Of a stretch of DNA of 5,247 nt, positions 1 to 5,247 are shown one piece after another (position 1 is the stretch's first letter; each line of letters starts with the position of its first letter). Both the position numbers and the translations under genes were made by a program. The notes under the pieces were generated by a model. It saw nothing but the letters and a program-made list of their open reading frames with translations. It was not told where the DNA came from and made no database searches. This stretch comes from an uncultured Oceanospirillaceae bacterium (GTDB taxonomy: Bacteria; Pseudomonadota; Gammaproteobacteria; Pseudomonadales; Balneatricaceae), in contig CAMIIY010000168.1 in the NCBI GenBank assembly GCA_946221045.1, positions 1 through 5,247 of the forward strand. Reading direction: 5' to 3'.

Positions 1-49
1 CCCGCTGACTGACAATTCGGCGTTTACGCAAGCATAGAGGACCACTGCC

Positions 50-3000
50 ATGATCCCGCGGCTATCGCAGGTGGACACCACCGAAGCCCTGTACCTGAAT
101 TTTATTGATGAACTGCGCAAGGATGGGTTTGCCGGTGATCTGAACGCGGATTACGCCAACCGGATTGTGCTGTCCACCGATAACAGTATCTATCAGATGC
201 TGCCACAGGCGGTGCTCTATCCTCGGCACAGTGAAGATCTGGCGCTGATTGCCTCGCTGGCGGATGAAGCGCGGTTTGCTGACCTGAAGATGAGCGCACG
301 GGGCGGTGGTACCGGCACCAATGGCCAGTCTCTGACAGACGGCCTGATAGTGGATGTCTCCAAGTACATGAATAAAGTACTGGAGATCAATGCAGAAGAA
401 CGCTGGGTGCGGGTTGAGTCCGGGGTAGTAAAGGACCAGTTGAACCGTGCCCTGAAACCATACGGTTTGTTTTTTGCGCCGGAGCTGTCCACCAGTAACC
501 GTGCCACGATTGGCGGCATGATTAATACCGATGCCAGCGGTCAGGGTTCTGTGCTGTATGGAAAAACCCGCGACCATGTACTTGAGCTGCACACGGTATT
601 GCTGGGAGGGGAGCTGTGGCACTCTAAACCACTGTCCGACGCTGAACTTGAGCATAACAAACAGATTGATGGCCGTATCGGTGAGATCCACACTGTGCTG
701 GATCAGATTTTTACCGAGAAAAAAGAGCTGATCGATGCCCGTTTTCCTAAGCTTAATCGCTGCCTTACCGGTTATGATCTGGCGCATATCCGCGATGAGC
801 AGGGCCGCTTTAATCTGAATAATATTCTCTGTGGTGCTGAAGGATCACTGGGTTTTGTGGCCGAGGCCAAACTGAATGTGCTGCCAATCCCAAAACATGC
901 AGCGCTGGTGAATATCAAATACGACAGTTTTGAAGCATCCCTGCGCGATGCCAAAGACCTGATGGCCTGGGGACCCACTTCGATTGAAACCATTGATTCC
1001 AAGGTCCTGAATCTGGCGATGGGCGATATCGTCTGGGATACCGTCAGCCAGTATTTCCCACAGACTGCGGGCGAACCTGAGATTCGTGGCATTAATCTGG
1101 TTGAATACACCGATGATGATGCCGACGCCCTGCGTACCCGTGTGGAGCAACTTGAGCTGCATCTGACTGAGGTTGCCGGTCAGACGGGTAAAAGTTTTGG
1201 TTTCTCCGTGGTCTATGGTGCAGGTGAGATCAATAAAGTCTGGACCATGCGTAAAAAAGCGGTGGGCCTGCTGGGTAATGCCAAGGGTGAGGAGCGCCCG
1301 ATTCCATTTGTCGAGGACACGGCGGTGCCGCCGGAAAATCTTGCAGACTTTATTATGGAGTTCCGCAAGGTACTGGATGACCGTAATCTGGCCTATGGCA
1401 TGTTTGGTCATGTGGATGCCGGGGTGCTGCATGTCCGGCCAGCGATTGATATGAAAGACAAGGTGCAGGAGCCGCTGATTCGTGAAGTGACTGATGCAGT
1501 CGTGGCACTGACCCAGAAGTACCATGGTCTGCTCTGGGGAGAACATGGCAAGGGTGTGCGCTCTGAATATGCGCCGGCATTTTTTGGCGAACTTTATCCT
1601 GAGTTGCAACGGGTCAAAGCCTGCTTTGACCCACGTAACCAGTTTAACCCGGGCAAAATCGCCACACCGGCCATTGAAGGGGCTGAGCTGCTGAAGATTG
1701 ATCAGGTGCCGACCCGTGGCCAGTTTGACCGTCAGGTGAGTGCAGATACCCGCAAAACCTATGATTCAGCCATGTTCTGTAATGGCAATGGTGCCTGCTT
1801 TAACTATGACCCTAACGATGCCATGTGTCCTTCATGGAAAGGTACCCGACAGCGTATTCACTCACCCAAAGGCCGTTCGTCGCTGATTCGTGAATGGCTG
1901 CGTTTGATGGAACGTCAGGGGACTGACCTGTCGCAGGAAAGCGCCCGGGCCAAACGTGGTTTTGGCTTGCTGTCATTGCCGGTACGAATCAAAAATACCC
2001 TGAAGAAGCGGCAGGGTGAATATGACTTCTCACATGAAGTGCATGAGTCGATGATGGCCTGCCTGGCCTGTAAATCCTGTGCTGGTCAGTGCCCCATCAA
2101 GGTCAACGTGCCGGACTTTCGTTCCCGTTTTCTGGAAGTGTATTACGCCCGTTACCTGCGCCCGGCCAAAGATTATCTGGTGGGTAGCCTGGAATATATG
2201 ATCCCAGTTATGGCCCGTTTCCCGGCCCCCTATAACTGGGTGATGAATCAGCCCCTGATCAAGGGTGTCTTTAAGCGTCAGGTGGGTATGGTGGACAGTC
2301 CGCTGATCTGCCGCAACAGTCTGGTGTCAGGGCTGAATGCTCGCGGTATTGAGTTGGCGACACCATCTGTTCTAAAACGACTGACCGCAGAAGAGCGGGA
2401 AAATGCGGTGATTCTGGTGCAGGATGCCTTTACCAGTTACTTTGAAACTCAGTTGGTACTTGATCTGAGCGATCTGCTGACCGGGCTTGGATTCCATGTG
2501 CTGGTGGCACCTTTCCGGCCCAACGGTAAACCGTTGCATGTACATGGTTTTATGTCAGCCTTCAAACGCGCGGCTGAGCGCAATGCTGACCTGCTGAGCC
2601 GGCTGCAGCAAAGTGGTATCCCGCTGGTCGGGATTGACCCCTCTATGACCCTGACATACCGTCAGGAGTATACAACGGTGCTCGAAGAGGGCGCTCAGGC
2701 CAAGGTACAACTGCTGCAGGAATGGCTGGTTGAGCATCTGGATCGTCTTGCCCGATTTAAAGCGGATAATGCGCAGGCATCAGGCTTCAAACTGTTAGCG
2801 CACTGCACCGAAAAAACCACGGCTGCACCTTCGATTCGTCAGTGGCAGGAGGTGTTCGAGGCGGCGGGTTTATCCCTCAGTGTTGAGGCGGTGGGCTGTT
2901 GTGGCATGTCAGGTACCTATGGCCATGAAACGGCCAACCTCGAGACCTCACGCCGGATTTACGATCTGAGCTGGAGTTCGCTGGTGAATGATGACGCTGT

Positions 3001-3136
3001 TCGGCCACAACTGGTGGCCACCGGTTATTCCTGTCGTAGTCAGGTTAAACGGCTGGATCAGCAACAGATTCCTCACCCACTGCAGGCGCTGCTGAAACAG
3101 CTGCAGCATCATAAACAGATGGGTAACACTTTTTAA
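50..3136 (+). CDS. ydiJ: YdiJ-type FAD / 4Fe-4S oxidoreductase, probable D-2-hydroxyglutarate dehydrogenase
   Basis: This 1028-residue protein matches E. coli YdiJ (about 1018 residues) along its whole length as I remember that sequence. The family oxidises D-2-hydroxyglutarate to 2-oxoglutarate, passing electrons through FAD and iron-sulfur centres; a cytoplasmic location is likely because no signal peptide or membrane segment is seen. Domains in order: an FAD-binding PCMH domain (about 45-280) with RGGGTGTNG at 84-92, GGMINTDASGQGS at 155-167 and GAEGSLGF at 262-269; an FAD-oxidase C-terminal domain (about 285-535) with HVDAGVLH at 454-461 and GEHGKG at 497-502, so H454, H461 and E498 fit the metal site and H499 the catalytic His known in D2HGDH enzymes; a ferredoxin-like domain with C577, C583, C593 and a CxxCxxCxxxCP motif at 671-682; and a GlpC/HdrD-like CCG region with H918-C919, C950-C951-G952 and C995. 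The start is ATG with AGAGGA (36-41) 8 nt upstream. rraA follows on the same strand after 45 bp. The general family is certain; the exact substrate is inferred. Confidence 0.95.
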   Translation: MIPRLSQVDTTEALYLNFIDELRKDGFAGDLNADYANRIVLSTDNSIYQMLPQAVLYPRHSEDLALIASLADEARFADLKMSARGGGTGTNGQSLTDGLIVDVSKYMNKVLEINAEERWVRVESGVVKDQLNRALKPYGLFFAPELSTSNRATIGGMINTDASGQGSVLYGKTRDHVLELHTVLLGGELWHSKPLSDAELEHNKQIDGRIGEIHTVLDQIFTEKKELIDARFPKLNRCLTGYDLAHIRDEQGRFNLNNILCGAEGSLGFVAEAKLNVLPIPKHAALVNIKYDSFEASLRDAKDLMAWGPTSIETIDSKVLNLAMGDIVWDTVSQYFPQTAGEPEIRGINLVEYTDDDADALRTRVEQLELHLTEVAGQTGKSFGFSVVYGAGEINKVWTMRKKAVGLLGNAKGEERPIPFVEDTAVPPENLADFIMEFRKVLDDRNLAYGMFGHVDAGVLHVRPAIDMKDKVQEPLIREVTDAVVALTQKYHGLLWGEHGKGVRSEYAPAFFGELYPELQRVKACFDPRNQFNPGKIATPAIEGAELLKIDQVPTRGQFDRQVSADTRKTYDSAMFCNGNGACFNYDPNDAMCPSWKGTRQRIHSPKGRSSLIREWLRLMERQGTDLSQESARAKRGFGLLSLPVRIKNTLKKRQGEYDFSHEVHESMMACLACKSCAGQCPIKVNVPDFRSRFLEVYYARYLRPAKDYLVGSLEYMIPVMARFPAPYNWVMNQPLIKGVFKRQVGMVDSPLICRNSLVSGLNARGIELATPSVLKRLTAEERENAVILVQDAFTSYFETQLVLDLSDLLTGLGFHVLVAPFRPNGKPLHVHGFMSAFKRAAERNADLLSRLQQSGIPLVGIDPSMTLTYRQEYTTVLEEGAQAKVQLLQEWLVEHLDRLARFKADNAQASGFKLLAHCTEKTTAAPSIRQWQEVFEAAGLSLSVEAVGCCGMSGTYGHETANLETSRRIYDLSWSSLVNDDAVRPQLVATGYSCRSQVKRLDQQQIPHPLQALLKQLQHHKQMGNTF

Positions 3137-3141
3137 GCTAC

Positions 3142-3158
3142 AAACACCTCTGGTGTTT
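3142..3158 (+). other. Small intergenic hairpin between ydiJ and rraA
   Basis: AAACACC and GGTGTTT form a perfect 7-bp stem around a 3-nt loop (TCT), starting five bases after the ydiJ stop codon. No U-run follows (the next bases are AAACCCCC), so it is not a convincing intrinsic terminator. It could protect the ydiJ 3' end, act as a weak attenuator or be a processing site in a ydiJ-rraA message. The pairing is seen directly; the role is open. Confidence 0.4.
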
Positions 3159-3169
3159 AAACCCCCGGT

Positions 3170-3175
3170 AAGGAG
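3170..3175 (+). promoter_or_regulatory. Ribosome binding site that decides the rraA start
   Basis: AAGGAG is a near-perfect Shine-Dalgarno sequence. It directly abuts the ATG at 3176 (no spacer), which is too close for normal initiation, but lies 6 nt before the in-frame GTG at 3182, which is ideal spacing. This favours GTG as the true start. Confidence 0.75.
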
Positions 3176-3181
3176 ATGAAT

Positions 3182-3673
3182 GTGGAAGATCTATTGCCAG
3201 AACTGTGTGATCAGTTCCCCGAGAAAGTACAGGTGGTTGAGCCGATGTTTGGCAACTACGGTGGTCGTGAGCGTTTTGGTGGCGAGATTGTCACCCTGAA
3301 AGCCTACGAAGATAACTCACTGGTACGTGAGCAGGTGGCACAGCCAGGTAAAGGTAAAGTACTGGTGGTTGATGGTGGTGCATCTATGCGCCGTGCCATG
3401 CTGGGCGATATGCTGGCAGAAAAAGCCACAAAAAATGGTTGGGAAGGCATCATCATCTACGGCTGTATCCGTGATGTGAATGCAATCAGTGATCTGGATA
3501 TTGGTGTTCAGGCACTGGGGGCTCACCCCATGAAAACCGATAAACGTGGTCTGGGTGACCTGAACGTTGAAGTAACCTTCGGTGGTGTGACTTTCCGTCC
3601 GGGCGAATATGTCTACGCAGATAACAATGGCATTCTGGTGTCTGCGGAAAAGCTGGAACTGTCTGAAGGCTAA
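3182..3673 (+). CDS. rraA: RraA family protein (regulator of RNase E activity A / oxo-acid lyase fold)
   Basis: The 163-residue product is close to E. coli RraA (about 161 residues) and closer still to pseudomonad RraA. Recognisable blocks are [12 protein letters not shown] near the N-terminus, [30 protein letters not shown] and a C-terminal [19 protein letters not shown]. In E. coli, RraA is a ring-shaped trimer that binds RNase E and lowers its activity, stabilising many mRNAs. Unlike E. coli RraA, this protein keeps the D-X20-R-D motif (D76, R97, D98 from the GTG start), which is associated with class II pyruvate aldolase / oxaloacetate decarboxylase activity in RraA-like proteins. It may therefore be an enzyme, an RNase E inhibitor, or both. 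The GTG start is chosen over the in-frame ATG at 3176 because of Shine-Dalgarno spacing. It lies 45 bp after ydiJ and probably shares its transcript. The older label 'menaquinone methyltransferase MenG' for this family is wrong. Confidence 0.93.
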   Translation: MEDLLPELCDQFPEKVQVVEPMFGNYGGRERFGGEIVTLKAYEDNSLVREQVAQPGKGKVLVVDGGASMRRAMLGDMLAEKATKNGWEGIIIYGCIRDVNAISDLDIGVQALGAHPMKTDKRGLGDLNVEVTFGGVTFRPGEYVYADNNGILVSAEKLELSEG

Positions 3674-3682
3674 TCTGGCAGG

Positions 3683-3710
3683 GCCGTCTGATCCAGTATC
3701 AGACGGCTTT
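3683..3710 (+). terminator. Rho-independent-like terminator after rraA, overlapping the nsrR 3' end
   Basis: GCCGTCTGAT (3683-3692) pairs perfectly with ATCAGACGGC (3698-3707) around a 5-nt loop CCAGT, followed by TTT (3708-3710). The stem begins 10 bases after the rraA stop codon. The U-run is short, so termination may be partial. Read from the other strand the same stem could form at the end of the nsrR message, but there it is followed by a C-rich stretch rather than U residues. The right arm contains the nsrR stop codon. Confidence 0.65.
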
Positions 3711-4127
3711 CAGCATCAGCCGCTGTCGCATGGTCGGGCTCTTGGTCAGATCTGCCAGAGTATACTCTTCCAGAACCTGCATAAACTCTTGTTGTGCCCG
3801 GTCCAGCACACTTTGCAAAGCGCAGGCACCTGTCAAACGGCAGCCCTGTTTACTGCAGTCAATCAGGGGTTCTTTTCCCTCGGCCTGAGCAACCACCTGG
3901 CCAATATTAATCTCACTCGGTTCAATCGCCAGTCGAATCCCTCCATGTTTACCTCTGAAGGTGGCGAGATGGCCTGACTTGGACAGGGCATGCACAACCT
4001 TGCGCAGGTGTTCCACTGAGATATCGTAAAAGGCAGCAATTTCAGACAGCGTCACAAGACGGTCATTGTTGGCGGCCACAAAGAACAACACACGAAGGGT
4101 ATAATCAGTAAATCGGCTTAACTGCAT
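3699..4127 (-). CDS. nsrR: NsrR, Rrf2-family nitric-oxide-sensing transcriptional repressor
   Basis: The 142-residue protein has the usual length of NsrR and resembles the E. coli protein throughout. It opens with MQLSRFTDYTLR, followed by a winged helix-turn-helix (about residues 25-65, including the SVEHLRKVVHALSKSG recognition region and the RGKHGGIRL wing). C91, C96 and C102 (spacing C-x4-C-x5-C) are the cluster ligands at the same positions as in E. coli NsrR, and D8 corresponds to the Asp ligand described for Streptomyces NsrR. NsrR carries a 4Fe-4S cluster; NO attack on it releases DNA and derepresses NO-detoxification genes. This Cys spacing and the overall match favour NsrR over IscR or a generic Rrf2 protein. 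The gene is convergent with rraA and divergent from the HAD gene. No strong Shine-Dalgarno precedes the ATG. An NsrR-like operator lies over its promoter. No known target gene is in the window. Confidence 0.92.
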   Translation of the reverse strand: MQLSRFTDYTLRVLFFVAANNDRLVTLSEIAAFYDISVEHLRKVVHALSKSGHLATFRGKHGGIRLAIEPSEINIGQVVAQAEGKEPLIDCSKQGCRLTGACALQSVLDRAQQEFMQVLEEYTLADLTKSPTMRQRLMLKAV

Positions 4128-4143
4128 GAGAGTGTCTGCTATA

Positions 4144-4166
4144 AAGATGCAACTAGAATATACGTT
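4144..4166 (-). promoter_or_regulatory. Putative NsrR operator (autoregulatory)
   Basis: Two 11-bp half-sites in the 11-1-11 layout of NsrR sites are seen: AAGATGCAACT (4144-4154, 9 of 11 matches to AAGATGCATTT), spacer A, then GAATATACGTT (4156-4166, about 7 of 11 matches to the inverted half). The site ends 17 bp before the nsrR start codon and covers the predicted -10 element. Binding would block nsrR transcription, as expected for a self-regulated NsrR. The sequence match is seen; binding is inferred. Confidence 0.55.
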
Positions 4167-4185
4167 TTGCGCTGGCGTAAAGCAA
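4157..4185 (-). promoter_or_regulatory. Candidate sigma70 promoter of nsrR
   Basis: On the minus strand TTGCTT (4180-4185) serves as a -35 with exactly 17 bp before TATATT (4157-4162) as a -10. The -10 is good (5 of 6 to TATAAT) and the -35 weak (3 of 6). It would give a leader of roughly 20-25 nt. Its overlap with the NsrR-like site supports both calls. Confidence 0.5.
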
Positions 4186-4196
4186 CTCGGCTTTAG

Positions 4197-4226
4197 TTGA
4201 GTAATCGGAGTGTGGCCCCATATTGA
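4197..4226 (+). promoter_or_regulatory. Weak candidate promoter for the HAD phosphatase-sppA unit
   Basis: TTGAGT (4197-4202) is followed at 16-18 bp by CATATT / TATTGA (4219-4226) in the divergent intergenic region. The -10 match is poor, so this is only the best candidate in the gap. A promoter must lie here or upstream, because the HAD gene has no co-directional gene before it in the window. Confidence 0.25.
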
Positions 4227-4280
4227 ATCTTACGCGCCACCGGTGGTCTGTTCATTTTCGCACTGCAGGATTTTTTGATT

Positions 4281-4937
4281 GTGTATAAATTGTTGATTTT
4301 TGACTGGGATGGCACCCTGATTGATTCAGCGGCAAAGATAATTGCCAGTATGCAGGCGGCAGCCCGGGACTGTGCCTTGCCCGTCCCCAGTGATGATGCT
4401 GTCCGCGATATTATCGGGCTGGGTCTGCCTGAGGCCATCCGGATTTTGATTCCGGGCATAGAGCAGTCTGACCTTGAGGCTGTACGGGTTCGTTATGGTG
4501 TCCATTTTCTGGAAACGAACACAACCCCCATGCCACTGTTTCCGGGTGTCAGGGAGTCTCTGGAGCGGATGCATCAGCGTGGCGTGCGTATGGCTGTGGC
4601 GACAGGTAAAAGCCGTCGTGGCCTGAATCGGGGTTACGAGCAGACCGGTCTTGGGCATCTGTTTGAGACATCTCGCTGTGCAGATGAAACAACTTCGAAG
4701 CCGGATCCGCATATGTTGCACGAAATTCTGGCTGAGACCGGCGTTGCCGCACATGAAGCGTTGATGATTGGTGATACCGAGTATGACCTTGAGATGGGGC
4801 TGCGCGCCGGCACGGGGCTGGTGGCCGTCAGTTACGGCGCACATTCTGTTAACCGCCTTGAACCCTATAACCCGGTTTTGAAAGTGGATGAGTTTCCCCA
4901 GTTGGAAAACTGGCTGGCACCGACATTGGGCTGGTAA
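4281..4937 (+). CDS. HAD-superfamily hydrolase, phosphoglycolate-phosphatase-like
   Basis: This is a cytoplasmic HAD-IA phosphatase of 218 residues, a normal length for the Gph/PGP-like group. All four HAD motifs are present: motif I DWDGT with nucleophile D8 and acid D10; motif II T108 in VATGKS; motif III K140 in SKPDP; motif IV GDTEYD with D165 and D169 binding Mg2+. The helical cap (about 15-80) is the C1 type. The substrate is a small phosphorylated metabolite, possibly 2-phosphoglycolate, but cannot be fixed from sequence. The start is uncertain: GTG at 4281 gives MYKLLIFDWDGT, matching how relatives begin, with AGGA (4267-4270) 10 nt upstream; TTG at 4275 is in frame and only 4 nt from that AGGA. 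Neither is ATG. The S49 peptidase gene follows after 18 bp. In pseudomonads the orthologous pair usually follows rluC, which is not here. Confidence 0.9.
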   Translation: MYKLLIFDWDGTLIDSAAKIIASMQAAARDCALPVPSDDAVRDIIGLGLPEAIRILIPGIEQSDLEAVRVRYGVHFLETNTTPMPLFPGVRESLERMHQRGVRMAVATGKSRRGLNRGYEQTGLGHLFETSRCADETTSKPDPHMLHEILAETGVAAHEALMIGDTEYDLEMGLRAGTGLVAVSYGAHSVNRLEPYNPVLKVDEFPQLENWLAPTLGW

Positions 4938-4955
4938 TGAATAGAAGGACTTCGT

Positions 4956-5247
4956 ATGAGTGATAACCCCTGGAATGAACCTGAAAACGGTGCTTCAAAA
5001 GTGCCGGAAACCCCCGAAAAACCGCTGATCGAAAAAGCGCAGGAGAAGGGCAGTGACAGCCGTGAGTGGAAGTTGATTGAAAAGTCATTCAACGGCTTGT
5101 TTATAGAGCAGCGTCGCGCGCGACGCTGGGGGATTTTTTTCAAGGGATTAACCTTTGTATACCTGTTTGCCCTGTTAGCAATTGTCATGGCGGGAAAAGA
5201 TCTGGATACAGGCATTCATCCGCATGTGCATACGGCATTGATTGAGG
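4956..5247 (+). CDS. sppA: SppA-type S49 family peptidase, N-terminal part (runs off window end)
   Basis: The reading frame begins with ATG 6 nt after GAAGGA (4944-4949) and stays open for 97 codons to the window edge. Residues 1-50 form a hydrophilic, charged N-terminus (MSDNPWNEPE...). QRRARRW at 52-58 is a positive cluster directly before one hydrophobic membrane segment (about 58-79), which by the positive-inside rule predicts a short cytoplasmic tail and a periplasmic body. The last residues, HVHTALIE, look like the start of the S49 domain. SppA-type enzymes are serine peptidases with a Ser-Lys dyad that degrade cleaved signal peptides in or at the inner membrane; the catalytic residues would lie beyond the window. 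The short gap to the HAD gene points to co-transcription. The family call rests on the N-terminal pattern RRxRRWGIFFKxLTFVYL, typical of pseudomonad S49 peptidases, and on gene order. Confidence 0.82.
   Translation, partial: MSDNPWNEPENGASKVPETPEKPLIEKAQEKGSDSREWKLIEKSFNGLFIEQRRARRWGIFFKGLTFVYLFALLAIVMAGKDLDTGIHPHVHTALIE

Noticed and set aside
9..38. CTGACA with a CATAGA-like -10 upstream of ydiJ
   Set aside because: The -10 is poor and would overlap the Shine-Dalgarno, placing the transcription start only a few bases before the ATG. The real promoter is probably outside the window.
62..1609. Two long antisense open frames (62-787 and 845-1609, minus strand) opposite ydiJ
   Set aside because: They lie wholly inside a strongly conserved coding gene, share one frame, encode no recognisable domain and are explained by the codon bias of the sense gene.
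3176..3181. ATG at 3176 as the rraA start
   Set aside because: The ribosome binding site touches it with no spacer; GTG at 3182 has proper spacing.
3609..3977. Plus-strand open frame of 122 codons across the rraA end and nsrR
   Set aside because: It overlaps rraA in another frame and nsrR in antisense, both well-supported genes, and shows no domain or convincing ribosome binding site.
4237..4246. Perfect palindrome CCACCGGTGG upstream of the HAD gene
   Set aside because: Ten bases with no loop, no extension of symmetry and no known matching regulator; it could be chance. It is too short to form a stable hairpin.
1..5247. A new defence, mobile or biosynthetic system in the window
   Set aside because: Every gene falls in a known housekeeping or regulatory family, no repeats or integrase/transposase signals are seen, and codon use looks uniform.

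Overview
The window is ordinary chromosomal DNA from a gammaproteobacterium. The proteins resemble those of the Pseudomonas/Oceanospirillales side of the class: the RraA reads much like pseudomonad RraA, and the HAD phosphatase followed by an S49 peptidase is a pseudomonad-type gene pair. Base composition is moderate and no gene stands out by codon use. The exact genus cannot be read from the sequence. I see no mobile element, CRISPR array, tRNA or rRNA.

Layout: positions 50-3136 (+) hold a large flavin and iron-sulfur oxidoreductase of the YdiJ / D-2-hydroxyglutarate dehydrogenase type. After a 45-bp gap containing a small hairpin comes rraA (+, best start GTG at 3182). rraA ends at a perfect 10-bp stem-loop (3683-3707). 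The stop codon of the convergent nsrR gene (3699-4127, -) lies inside this hairpin. nsrR encodes an Rrf2-family, nitric-oxide-sensing iron-sulfur repressor. The 153-bp region upstream of nsrR holds a plausible sigma70 promoter overlapped by an NsrR-like operator, which suggests autorepression. Divergent from nsrR is a HAD-family phosphatase (4281-4937, +, non-ATG start). A membrane-anchored S49 peptidase of the SppA type starts 18 bp after it and runs off the window end.

How the genes fit together: ydiJ and rraA look like one transcription unit. YdiJ-type enzymes oxidise D-2-hydroxyglutarate to 2-oxoglutarate, and this RraA keeps the D-X20-R-D motif tied to oxaloacetate decarboxylase/aldolase chemistry, so both may act on small oxo-acids. 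The HAD phosphatase and SppA genes form a second unit. nsrR stands alone, and none of the usual NO-detoxification targets (hmp, norVW, ytfE) is in the window.

I did not find an undescribed multi-gene system. The points most worth a second look are the intact catalytic motif in RraA, the start-site correction of rraA, the NsrR operator over its own promoter, and the break in the usual rluC-HAD-sppA order.
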